A stretch of 39,659 bases of DNA from assembly GCA_019052695.1 (NCBI GenBank), contig JAHQRI010000003.1, positions 1-39,659 on the forward strand, given 5' to 3'. This document shows positions 24,301 to 31,312 of the stretch, one piece after another. The DNA comes from Candidatus Omnitrophota bacterium. Lineage in GTDB: Bacteria; Omnitrophota; Omnitrophia; Omnitrophales; Aquincolibacteriaceae. The notes below the pieces were generated by a model. That model made no database searches, was not told the DNA's origin, and worked only from the letters and a program-made list of their open reading frames with translations. A program made the translations under genes and the position numbers. Numbering within the stretch: position 1 is the stretch's first letter; every line of letters starts with the position of its first letter.

Positions 24301-24786
24301 ATGCTTTACCTGTACGGTGCGGCGGTTTTGGCGCTTGTAGTCTCATTACGTGCGAACCATCAAAAAACGCGACGCGCTTTGACGGTCGCTTGGCGTGAAT
24401 GCGCGCAGATCTTTCCCGAGCTCATGATCATGGTCGTTCTGGTCACTATCTTTTTGTTCTTGGTGCCGGATCGGGCTATTGCGTCTTTTCTCGGAGGTCG
24501 TGAAAAATGGTCCGGATTTTTGTTTGCGGTATTGTTGGGGTCGATCACGATCATGCCTGGATTCATCGCGTTTCCGCTTTGCGGGATCCTTTTAAAACAA
24601 GGCGTGTCCTACATGGTGCTCTCGGCTTTCGCGAACACCTTGATGATGGTTGGGGTCGTGACGTTCCCGATTGAGAAACGGTATTTTGGGGTCAAGATCA
24701 CGGTGATAAGGAATGGGCTGAGCCTCGTGATCGCGGTGATCGTGGCGCTCGCGACGGGATTTTTTTACGGAGAATTATTCCGATGA
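24301..24786 (+). CDS. Permease half, N-terminal (DUF318/ArsP_1-like)
   Basis: A 161-residue membrane protein with about five hydrophobic segments, including GSITIMPGFIAFPLCGILLKQG, the conserved Gly/Pro-rich segment of the permease family related to YraQ and ArsP. Full-length members are about 300-350 residues with two such repeats. Here the second repeat is a separate gene overlapping by ATGA. GGAG precedes the ATG. The substrate is unknown. Confidence 0.75.
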   Translation: MLYLYGAAVLALVVSLRANHQKTRRALTVAWRECAQIFPELMIMVVLVTIFLFLVPDRAIASFLGGREKWSGFLFAVLLGSITIMPGFIAFPLCGILLKQGVSYMVLSAFANTLMMVGVVTFPIEKRYFGVKITVIRNGLSLVIAVIVALATGFFYGELFR

Positions 24787-25316
24787 CGTCTTCACGCAGA
24801 ATCATGGTTTTCGCGGGAATGTTGTACGGGGCCGTGATCCTTTGGGCGTTCCTGACGGGTTATCAGCCGGGGCAGCAGATCGGTCGGGATTTTGTTACTT
24901 TTAGCGGTGACCTGTTTAAGGTCATGCCTCCGGTTTTTGTCCTCATAGGGTTGTTTGAAGTTTGGGTGTCGTCCGAGGATGTCGAAAAGCATTGCGGAAA
25001 AAATTCGGGGTCCGTCGGTTTTCTTTGGGCCGTGCTTCTTGCCAGTACGACGGTCGGGGGGGCTCAGATGGCGTTCCCGGTCGCGTACGCGTTACACAGG
25101 AAGGGAGCAAGGCTCGCAGTGATTTTTACTTATGTAGGGGCGGCCGCGATTTGCCGGATCCCTATGACGACCTTTGAAGCGACTTTTTTGGGTCCCAAAT
25201 TTACGGTGATCCGATGGGGGATCTCGCTACCGTTGGTCATTGGGACCGCTATTTTTTTGGAGCGTTACGGAACAAAGCAAGGTCGAACGTTGCCTCTTCT
25301 GGAAAGGGATCGATGA
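24783..25316 (+). CDS. Permease half, C-terminal (DUF318/ArsP_1-like)
   Basis: A 177-residue membrane protein with about five hydrophobic segments. ASTTVGGAQMAFPVAYAL echoes the Gly/Pro-rich segment of the first half, so the pair probably form a heterodimer equivalent to one two-repeat permease. Both ends are in ATGA overlaps, with the first half and with the DUF89 gene. There is no sign of a frameshift: each half has its own start and stop at natural ends. Confidence 0.75.
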   Translation: MTSSRRIMVFAGMLYGAVILWAFLTGYQPGQQIGRDFVTFSGDLFKVMPPVFVLIGLFEVWVSSEDVEKHCGKNSGSVGFLWAVLLASTTVGGAQMAFPVAYALHRKGARLAVIFTYVGAAAICRIPMTTFEATFLGPKFTVIRWGISLPLVIGTAIFLERYGTKQGRTLPLLERDR

Positions 25317-26203
25317 GGACCTATCTTGATTGCATTCCTTGTTTTTTCAGACAGGCACTCGAAGCGTCCCAGCTTGCGGGTGCGGACCAGGGGACGCAGC
25401 GGCTCGTAATGAACCGGTTGGCCGCCATCCTGCCGTCTTTTCCTCTTCGCTCGACACCGCCTGAAATGGGCCGTCTCATTTACCGGATGGTCGGCAAGGC
25501 TTCGGGGAAGAGGGACCCCTATGCTCACATTAAGGCCGAAAGCAACCGGAAGGCGCTGAAAATTTACCCCCGGCTCAAAGAACGTATTCTCCGATCCCGT
25601 GACCGGTTGGGCATGGCGGTGCGTTTTGCCATTGCCGGGAACATTATCGATTACGGCGTTAAAAATTCCCTGGATGTTGAATACGAGCTAAAGAAGATGC
25701 TGAAAACCGAGGACCGGACGGTCCGCCAGGAAAGTCACAAATTCTACGCATACGAAAAATTCAAAAAGGCCCTACGAAGGTCTAAAACCATTCTTTATTT
25801 AGCGGATAACGCTGGCGAAACCGTGTTCGATCGATTGCTGATCGAAGAAATCAAAAGGGAAGATGCCGGCAAAAGGATCTTTTACGCGGTCAAGTCTGGC
25901 CCGACGATCAATGACGCGTTGATCGAGGACGCCCGCGTCTGCGGGATCGGGAGCGCGGCCGAGATCATTACGAACGGGCTGGCCGCTCCGGGGACGATCC
26001 TTCCGTTGTGTAGCCGGGCTTTTCTGAAGCGGTTCCGGAACGCGGATATGGTGATCAGCAAAGGACAGGGCAATTTCGAATCGTTGTCGCGTTCTCCGCG
26101 GCGCGTTTTCTTTCTTTTTATGGCCAAATGCCCGGTCGTTGCCTCTCATGTGGGATGCCGGGTCGGGGACATCATTTTGCAATGCGGGGGGAAAAGACCA
26201 TGA
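25313..26203 (+). CDS. DUF89/ARMT1-like damage-control phosphatase
   Basis: A 296-residue protein of the DUF89 family. It has the N-terminal CIPCF pair (C7, C10), YLADNAGETVFDRLLIE with the metal-binding Asp/Asn, KSGPTINDAL, and SKGQGNFESL, where further metal ligands lie. Family members are metal-dependent phosphatases acting on damaged or overflow phosphometabolites; the prokaryotic subgroup with the N-terminal CxxC has no fixed substrate. It is coupled at both ends (ATGA with the permease, ATGA with the small Cys protein). Confidence 0.87.
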   Translation: MRTYLDCIPCFFRQALEASQLAGADQGTQRLVMNRLAAILPSFPLRSTPPEMGRLIYRMVGKASGKRDPYAHIKAESNRKALKIYPRLKERILRSRDRLGMAVRFAIAGNIIDYGVKNSLDVEYELKKMLKTEDRTVRQESHKFYAYEKFKKALRRSKTILYLADNAGETVFDRLLIEEIKREDAGKRIFYAVKSGPTINDALIEDARVCGIGSAAEIITNGLAAPGTILPLCSRAFLKRFRNADMVISKGQGNFESLSRSPRRVFFLFMAKCPVVASHVGCRVGDIILQCGGKRP

Positions 26204-26376
26204 GGATGCTTTTGAGAGTGCTCGCTTTTGTTTGTCAGGTGTGCCCGTTTTGTATCACGCGCCGGCGTTTTCCGGGTTCCAAATTCGCTGCGGGCATGAA
26301 GCGGTTGGAAAAATTCTGTCCTTTTTGCCGCGCCTACGACCAACTGGAACGGGAGGGGTCCTGGCGAAGGAAATGA
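26200..26376 (+). CDS. Small Cys-rich protein, 58 aa
   Basis: A 58-residue basic protein with two CPFC motifs about 20 residues apart (VCQVCPFC and FCPFC). It starts in an ATGA overlap with the DUF89 gene and ends the run of coupled genes. A zinc or Fe-S site is plausible. I do not recognise a family. Confidence 0.6.
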   Translation: MRMLLRVLAFVCQVCPFCITRRRFPGSKFAAGMKRLEKFCPFCRAYDQLEREGSWRRK

Positions 26377-26498
26377 ATTTGCGGCGGGGTTTTTGCGAGT
26401 TCTTTATGGCGAGGCACTCGTGGGAAAGTGACCGGGCCTTGTCCCGCGTGAATTTCGCTGGACCTTTCTTATAACCTTCATGTTGAAAGGAGTTCTAA

Positions 26499-27332
26499 AT
26501 GCAACAAACAGATCAGCAAAAGGCCATTGAAAATCAGCTGGAGCGTGTTAAGGTCCGCATGAAAGCGATCAAGCGGAAATACATCGTCATGAGCGGGAAA
26601 GGGGGCGTCGGTAAAACGACCGTGGCGGTCAACTTGGCTGCGGCCCTTGCGGCGAAAGGGAAGCAAGTGGGTATCTTGGACGTCGATATCCACGGCCCCA
26701 ACATCGCCAAAATGCTCGGGATCGAGACAGAACTGGTCCAGCAGTTCCGCGAGGATTGCATCCAGCCCGTTCCGGTGGGAAGTCACTTGAAGGCGGTTAG
26801 CATTGCTCTCCTCGGGATCGACCCTTCGGAACCGATCATCTGGCGGGGCCCGGCCAAGACGGGGGTCATCCGCCAATTCCTCGGGGATGTGGAGTGGGGC
26901 GAGTTGGATCATTTGATCGTGGATTGTCCCCCCGGCACAGGAGATGAGCCCTTGAGCGTGTGCCAGCTCATTCCCGACCTGACCGGGGTGATCGTCGTGA
27001 CAACGCCCCAGGAAGTAGCGCTTCTGGACGCGCGAAAGAGCATTTCGTTCGCAAAAAAGATCAACATCCCGGTCACGGGGGTCGTGGAGAACATGAGTGG
27101 GTTGACGTGCCCGCATTGCCAGAAAGAGATCGATTTTTTCAAAAAAGGGGGCGGAGCTAAGCTGGCCGCGGAACAAAAAGTGCCGTTCCTCGGGGCCATC
27201 CCCATGAGTGTCGATTTTGTCTGCCACGGTGACCGGGGGATCCCGTTCGTTACGTTGGAACAACCGGGGCCTTCCGTAAGGGCTTTTTTGGAGATCGTTG
27301 ATAAAATAGAATCGAACCAGGGAATTGTGTAA
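26499..27332 (+). CDS. mrp: Mrp/ApbC/NBP35-type Fe-S cluster carrier ATPase
   Basis: A 277-residue P-loop ATPase with the Walker A motif MSGKGGVGKTT (31-41), DVDIHGPNI, DCPPGTGDEPLS, and the cluster-binding CPHC near 204-207. These define the Mrp/ApbC group that binds a bridging 4Fe-4S cluster at a dimer interface and delivers it to apoproteins. AAAGGAG lies seven bases before the ATG, and TATAAC at 26470-26475 may be its -10. Unlike the MinD proteins upstream it has no ferredoxin insert. It is followed by a ferritin-like gene 20 bases later. Confidence 0.94.
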   Translation: MQQTDQQKAIENQLERVKVRMKAIKRKYIVMSGKGGVGKTTVAVNLAAALAAKGKQVGILDVDIHGPNIAKMLGIETELVQQFREDCIQPVPVGSHLKAVSIALLGIDPSEPIIWRGPAKTGVIRQFLGDVEWGELDHLIVDCPPGTGDEPLSVCQLIPDLTGVIVVTTPQEVALLDARKSISFAKKINIPVTGVVENMSGLTCPHCQKEIDFFKKGGGAKLAAEQKVPFLGAIPMSVDFVCHGDRGIPFVTLEQPGPSVRAFLEIVDKIESNQGIV

Positions 27333-27352
27333 ACCAAAAGGAGGGTCATGAG

Positions 27353-27844
27353 ATGGGAACCAAGGGGAAAGAGATCGTTGGCGTGAACATCAAAGAGCTG
27401 CTCAGTCTTTTGAACAAGGCGTACGCCGATGAATGGCTGGCTTATTATCAGTACTGGGTCGGTGCCAAGGTCGCCTCGGGCCGGATGCGCGGGATCGTTG
27501 CCGGGGAACTCGAGGAGCACGCCAAGGAAGAGCTTGAGCACGCAGAGATGCTTGTCGAACGCATGGTCCAACTCGGCGGAACACCGCTTCTCAGTCCGGA
27601 AGCGATCCTTAAGGAAACGAACTGCGGTTACGATATCCCTCAGAACCCGGACACAAAAAAGCTCCTTGCCCAGAACGTGAAGGGAGAGCAGTGCGCGATT
27701 GCGACCTATCAAAAACTCCTGGATTTCGTGAAAGGCAAGGACGCCCTCACGGAAAAGATCATCCTTGAGATCCTGGAAGACGAGGTCGAACACGAGGAAG
27801 ACCTCCAGGCCATGCTCGAAGACATGAAGGCGCCGGTCAAATGA
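27353..27844 (+). CDS. Ferritin-like iron-binding protein
   Basis: A 163-residue four-helix-bundle protein. The carboxylate/His iron ligands show in DEWLAYYQYW (first helix), EEHAKEELEHAEML (second), GEQCAIATY (third) and EDEVEHEEDL (fourth): the ExxH pattern of bacterioferritin/Dps-like ferritins. It oxidises and stores iron or acts in a rubrerythrin-like way. An AGGAGG lies upstream. Its position right after mrp suggests it supplies or buffers iron for cluster building. Confidence 0.9.
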   Translation: MGTKGKEIVGVNIKELLSLLNKAYADEWLAYYQYWVGAKVASGRMRGIVAGELEEHAKEELEHAEMLVERMVQLGGTPLLSPEAILKETNCGYDIPQNPDTKKLLAQNVKGEQCAIATYQKLLDFVKGKDALTEKIILEILEDEVEHEEDLQAMLEDMKAPVK

Positions 27845-27845
27845 T

Positions 27846-27865
27846 CCTCGGGAAATTTTCCGAGG
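27846..27865 (+). terminator. Weak terminator-like hairpin after the ferritin gene
   Basis: CCTCGG at 27846-27851 pairs with CCGAGG at 27860-27865, and the loop adds A/T pairs. A T-rich patch follows only after a gap (27879-27890). It could end the mrp-ferritin transcript, but the T tract is too far away for a confident call. Confidence 0.35.
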
Positions 27866-27910
27866 TGGCAGTCGGGCATTTTCTTGTTACGGCCGAGGGA
27901 CCCCGGGAAG

Positions 27911-28075
27911 ATGCGCGTTCTTGGCTTTTATGGGAGAACGAGGCCCCTTATTTCCGGCGAAACGAAGGATCTATTTGAGATAAAAGGGCGCCCGATGGGG
28001 TCGGCGGCAGAACCTTCCTTGGTGCGATCTTTAAGAGCCAGAAAGATGACGTGTTGTCACCCGAGCCGCGGGTAG
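27911..28075 (+). pseudogene. Possible remnant of an NADPH-dependent FMN reductase
   Basis: A 54-codon frame opens MRVLGFYGRTRP and ends with RSLRARKMTCCHPSRG. This resembles the start of iron-sulfur flavoproteins and FMN reductases (typically MKVLGFxGSPRxGGNT, then VRLRDLKIxPCxxC). The Gly-rich loop is disrupted and about three quarters of the gene is missing. The flanking DNA is otherwise non-coding. The similarity is short and judged by eye. Confidence 0.35.
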
Positions 28076-28103
28076 GGAAAAACAGCCGGAGGTCTATGAT
28101 CTG

Positions 28104-28811
28104 ATGAAGATCCGTTTGATCGCCGAAGGTTCAACAAAACGCGAAAGAAGGATTTTGCGCTGGGGCATCTCTTTTCTGGTCGAGGACGTTCTTTTTGACG
28201 CTTTTGGTCGGGCTGATATTTTTTGGGAGAACATCAGACGCTTTCGGATCGATCTTAGCCCCGTGCGGCACGTAGTGATCTCTCACGATGACTGGGACCA
28301 CATCGCGGGACTTCAAGGATTGCTTCAGGCTCGGCCTAAAATGAAAGTTCACGTTTGCGAGAAGACCGGGGAGGGTCTTAAGGATCTTGTCAGAAGCCAC
28401 CTTGGAACGCTTGTCGAGGTCCGGAAGGTCACAAAGATCGCGCGCCGCATTTTTTCAACCGGGCAGATGCGCGCCGACACGGGCCGAGGTATTCTTTATG
28501 AACAGGCGCTCGTGATCAAAACCCGAAAAGGGATTTCGGTGATCACCGGCTGTGCCCACCCCGGGATCCTCAGGATCGTCAAAAAGGTCATCAGGGATTT
28601 CGGGAAGAACATTTATGCCGTTTGCGGTGGTTTTCACATGAAGAATAACGAACATGCGGAAAATGTGAAGATCGCGACCGCGCTCAAGGCCCTGGGCGTT
28701 GTGAAGGTTGCTCCGCTTCACTGTTCCGGAGCGGCGGCTGTTGCTGTGTTCCAGAAGGTCTTCGGAAAGCATTGCGTCCGATGGAAAGAAGGCGCTCTCT
28801 TAGAGATTTGA
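28104..28811 (+). CDS. Metallo-beta-lactamase-fold hydrolase (COG1237-like)
   Basis: A 235-residue MBL-fold protein. The metal motif is SHDDWDH (residues 60-66), with GCAHPGI, GGFHM and the late HCSG strand as further ligands. COG1237 proteins have HxHxDH here; in this protein the second His is Asp63, which is unusual. The family was linked to pterin synthesis (RFAP synthase-like), but most members have no tested activity. CGGAGGT lies 11 bases upstream of the ATG. Its location next to DUF2099-bearing genes may be coincidence. Confidence 0.82.
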   Translation: MKIRLIAEGSTKRERRILRWGISFLVEDVLFDAFGRADIFWENIRRFRIDLSPVRHVVISHDDWDHIAGLQGLLQARPKMKVHVCEKTGEGLKDLVRSHLGTLVEVRKVTKIARRIFSTGQMRADTGRGILYEQALVIKTRKGISVITGCAHPGILRIVKKVIRDFGKNIYAVCGGFHMKNNEHAENVKIATALKALGVVKVAPLHCSGAAAVAVFQKVFGKHCVRWKEGALLEI

Positions 28812-28825
28812 TCTTTTTTAACAGA

Positions 28826-28854
28826 TTGCCCCGCTTACGGCCAGGGTGTATCAT
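28826..28854 (+). promoter_or_regulatory. Sigma70-type promoter of a small exported protein
   Basis: TTGCCC (28826-28831), a 17-base spacer and TATCAT (28849-28854) precede the small gene at 28894 by a suitable distance. The match is four of six at the -35 and five of six at the -10. Confidence 0.45.
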
Positions 28855-28893
28855 GCCCCTCATTGCGGTCCTTACCAACCCAGGAGACAAGTT

Positions 28894-29043
28894 ATGAAGA
28901 GATACATTGCGGCAGTTTTCGCCTTGTTGTGCTTCTGTTCGACGATCGCTCCCGCGTGGGCGGGAGGCGATAAAGTGCGGGGCGATCTCGGACAGGGTGC
29001 GGTGAACCAGGTCAATTCGGACAAGCAAGGAAGACAGAATTAG
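28894..29043 (+). CDS. Small exported protein, 49 aa
   Basis: MKRYIAAVFALLCFCSTIAP followed by AWAGG is a typical signal peptide with an Ala-x-Ala cleavage site near residue 24, leaving a polar 25-residue peptide (GGDKVRGDLGQGAVNQVN and so on). AGGAGA precedes the ATG, and a promoter is visible upstream. The mature peptide has no motif I know. It could be an envelope stress or structural peptide; no function is assigned. Confidence 0.6.
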   Translation: MKRYIAAVFALLCFCSTIAPAWAGGDKVRGDLGQGAVNQVNSDKQGRQN

Positions 29044-29071
29044 GGCCTGAAAAAACGCTTTTAAACGACGT

Positions 29072-29155
29072 ACGGTCTTACCACGGTTTTCCAAGACCGT
29101 TCCGGCGGTGTCCTTATCCGGACCGTGCTTCGGCGCGCGACAAAGCGCCGGAGCA
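29072..29155. other. Two hairpins between the exported protein and LysR genes
   Basis: ACGGTCTT (29072-29079) pairs with AAGACCGT (29093-29100). TGCTTCGGCGC (29126-29136) pairs with GCGCCGGAGCA (29145-29155) over 11 base pairs with one G-T wobble. Neither has a T tract. They lie between convergent genes and may help separate the transcripts. I see no gene in 29044-29297. Confidence 0.35.
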
Positions 29156-29297
29156 TGGTTCCCGGGTGCTTCGTCGATTTGTTACCCCAAATCTCTTTTT
29201 CCAGCGACGACCGGCCTACCGCTTACCGATGGTTCAAGTCGTTCCATTCGGGTTTCGGCGTGTCCTGATCCCGTTTCTTTTGTTCGATACCGTCAGG

Positions 29298-30191
29298 TCA
29301 GCGGAGCCTGAATTCTTTAATGACCTGCGTGATCAGGGGATGGGGGGCCTTCCGTTCACGGGTGATCAGGTAGATAGTGTCATCGATCTTCAGTCCCGAA
29401 CGGTCTTTGAGGACGGCCAGCTGCTTTTGTTCGGGACAGTGTTTCACGGCGTAAGAATTTAAAAGTCCCACCCCTTTGCCGATCGCCACGAACATCCTTC
29501 CCAGCTCCAGGTCTTGGATCTCCGCGATGATCCGGGGTTTGATCTTGTTCGTGTGGATGTAATCTTGCATCGCATGATAGGTCCGGTCGGGCGCGGTGGG
29601 CAGGATCAGAGGGGCCCCGTTCAAGTCCTTGGGGAGGTTCCTGAAACGGGGGGCCAGTTGCCGGTTGACGCAGAAGACCATGGGGATCGTTCCGACCCGG
29701 TGATTTTGGATCCCTTGCTCGGGGGAGGTCTCGTAAGGGAAATCATTGAGGACCAGGTCGAGTTTGTAAAGCGAAAGATCTTCGATCATGGTCTCGATCC
29801 TGTCCTGTCTCAGGATCAGACTCGCACCCGGCTTCCGGTCATAGATGAATTGGACCAAGGCCTCAACGATGGCTTTTGGGACCGAGCTGGAGGCCCCGAG
29901 CTGGATCCTGAGGTCCTCGGTGTGTTTACGGTTGACCACGGTGTCCGCGAGCTCCTGTCCCAGATCGAAAATGGCCTTGGCGTAATTCAGGATCACGTGG
30001 CCTTCCTCCGTCAAGGTCAGATTGCCGGGGTCGCGTTTAAAGAGACGCAGGTCCCAGTAACTTTCCAACTGCTTGAGCTGCGCGCTGAGTGCGGGTTGAG
30101 AGATGCGGAGGGTTCGAGCCGCCTTCGAGAAAGAACGCTCTTTCGCGGTTACGTAGAAATAATAGAGATGATGGTAGTTGAACAGTATCAT
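29298..30191 (-). CDS. LysR-family regulator, NhaR-like
   Basis: A 297-residue LysR-type regulator. The helix-turn-helix lies at about residues 5-63 (FNYHHLYYFYVTAKERSFSK, then SQPALSAQLKQLE). The NYHHLYYF opening is the one seen in NhaR, which responds to sodium and pH in enterobacteria. The effector domain fills about 90-295. It is transcribed away from the DUF1232 gene, across an AT-rich control region with dyads at 30208-30237. The ligand and targets are not evident. Confidence 0.92.
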   Translation of the reverse strand: MILFNYHHLYYFYVTAKERSFSKAARTLRISQPALSAQLKQLESYWDLRLFKRDPGNLTLTEEGHVILNYAKAIFDLGQELADTVVNRKHTEDLRIQLGASSSVPKAIVEALVQFIYDRKPGASLILRQDRIETMIEDLSLYKLDLVLNDFPYETSPEQGIQNHRVGTIPMVFCVNRQLAPRFRNLPKDLNGAPLILPTAPDRTYHAMQDYIHTNKIKPRIIAEIQDLELGRMFVAIGKGVGLLNSYAVKHCPEQKQLAVLKDRSGLKIDDTIYLITRERKAPHPLITQVIKEFRLR

Positions 30192-30207
30192 AATATAAAT
30201 ATATACC

Positions 30208-30237
30208 TATAATAGAAATTATATATTTTTATTATAA
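30208..30237. promoter_or_regulatory. Dyads in the LysR/DUF1232 divergent control region
   Basis: TATAAT (30208-30213) and ATTATA (30218-30223) form a perfect palindrome. TTATA (30219-30223) and TATAA (30233-30237) flank nine bases and contain a T-N11-A pair (30222 and 30234), the signature of LysR-type sites. The spacer from 30192 to 30287 is far richer in A and T than the rest of the window. Confidence 0.5.
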
Positions 30238-30287
30238 CTGATTCCAGGGCAAAATGACCGTGTCAGTTCACTTTGGGAGGAGGCCGT

Positions 30288-30797
30288 ATGTTGCAGGCAC
30301 TGGAAGAACGGTTGACGCGGTTGGTTCGGGACCCGGCCGACGATCTTCACAGCCGGGTGCGATTGAGGATCGGTAAAAAGGCCACGCCCCTTTTTGAACA
30401 GCGCCTGAAGAACCTGATCTGCCTCATGCCGCGGCTTTTGTCGCGCGGGCTGGCCTATTGCGGGCGCAAGGAAGTTCCGGCCTCGCTCAAGCGATCGATC
30501 GGTTTCACGCTGACTTACCTTTATCATCCCCGTGATTTCCTTCCGGAAGATCAGGGGGGACTTTTCGGGTACTTGGATGACGCGTACTGCGTCGCGCTGG
30601 TCCATGAAAAAGTCATCCGCGCGCTCCAAAAGGCCCGCGTCAAGGTCCAAGCTGCGGACGAGGACTTCCTCAAGCAGTTCGGCCTTACCAAGCGGAGCGT
30701 GAAGGCGGTGATCCCCGAAGAGGCGAAGGCCATCGGGGAGATGGTCGCCGGCGTGCTGAAGGGGGACTATGGCCCCTTTTACTCGGTTTTTCAATAA
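30288..30797 (+). CDS. DUF1232-like protein (YkvA type)
   Basis: A 169-residue protein with the DUF1232 core at about residues 65-95 (LTYLYHPRDFLPEDQGGLFGYLDDAYCVAL); the family pattern is a hydrophobic helix with P-x-D-x-x-P-D and a GYLDD turn. The function of the family is unknown. GGGAGGAGG lies just upstream of the ATG at 30288; the TTG at 30273 is rejected. It is divergent from the LysR gene and may be its target. Confidence 0.78.
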   Translation: MLQALEERLTRLVRDPADDLHSRVRLRIGKKATPLFEQRLKNLICLMPRLLSRGLAYCGRKEVPASLKRSIGFTLTYLYHPRDFLPEDQGGLFGYLDDAYCVALVHEKVIRALQKARVKVQAADEDFLKQFGLTKRSVKAVIPEEAKAIGEMVAGVLKGDYGPFYSVFQ

Positions 30798-30829
30798 AAA
30801 AATTTCTCGAACGGAAGGAGAACTTTTTT

Positions 30830-31246
30830 ATGAAAGAGAGAAAGATCTATGTGACCACGAATGACGCGCAGCGGCTCCGTCAATTGATCGCGAGCAAGGC
30901 GGATGCGACGGGCCACGAACGGGTTTGTCTGAATTTGCTGGCGGAAGAGCTGCTTCGGGCGGAGGTCCTGGAACCCCAGAAGATCCCCCGGGACGTCGTC
31001 ACGATGAATTCGCTTGTCAAGTTCCGGGACATGGAAAGCCGGGAGGTCTTTGTGTCCAGCATCGTGTATCCCAACAACGCGGATTTTGAGAACGGGAAAA
31101 TCTCCGTGCTGGCCCCGATCGGTATGGCGTTATTGGGCTATCGCGTTGGGGATGTCGTCGAATGGCCGGTCCCGGCGGGCATGAGGCGCCTCAAGGTCGA
31201 AGAAGTGATGTATCAGCCGGAGGCCGCGGGGCAGTACGACCTTTAA
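30830..31246 (+). CDS. Rnk/GreA-C-type polymerase-binding protein, copy 1
   Basis: A 138-residue protein that resembles Rnk (regulator of nucleoside diphosphate kinase): a short N-terminal helix, then a GreA/GreB C-terminal FKBP-like domain at about 50-138 with VVTMNSLVKFRD, SVLAPIGMALLGYRVGD and QPEAAGQYDL. The N-terminal coiled coil of GreA with its acidic tip is absent, so it should compete for the polymerase secondary channel rather than stimulate cleavage. AAGGAG precedes the ATG. A related gene is at 32793. Confidence 0.87.
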   Translation: MKERKIYVTTNDAQRLRQLIASKADATGHERVCLNLLAEELLRAEVLEPQKIPRDVVTMNSLVKFRDMESREVFVSSIVYPNNADFENGKISVLAPIGMALLGYRVGDVVEWPVPAGMRRLKVEEVMYQPEAAGQYDL

Positions 31247-31312
31247 AATGCTCGTGTGCAAAGTCGACGGGACGGAGCGGCCGGTCCCTGAGGATAACTA
31301 CGGAGGTGGGTC

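Noticed and set aside
24783-24786. Frameshift in a single permease gene
   Set aside because: Each half has a complete set of hydrophobic segments and the junction is a standard ATGA overlap used repeatedly in this run, so two genes are more likely.
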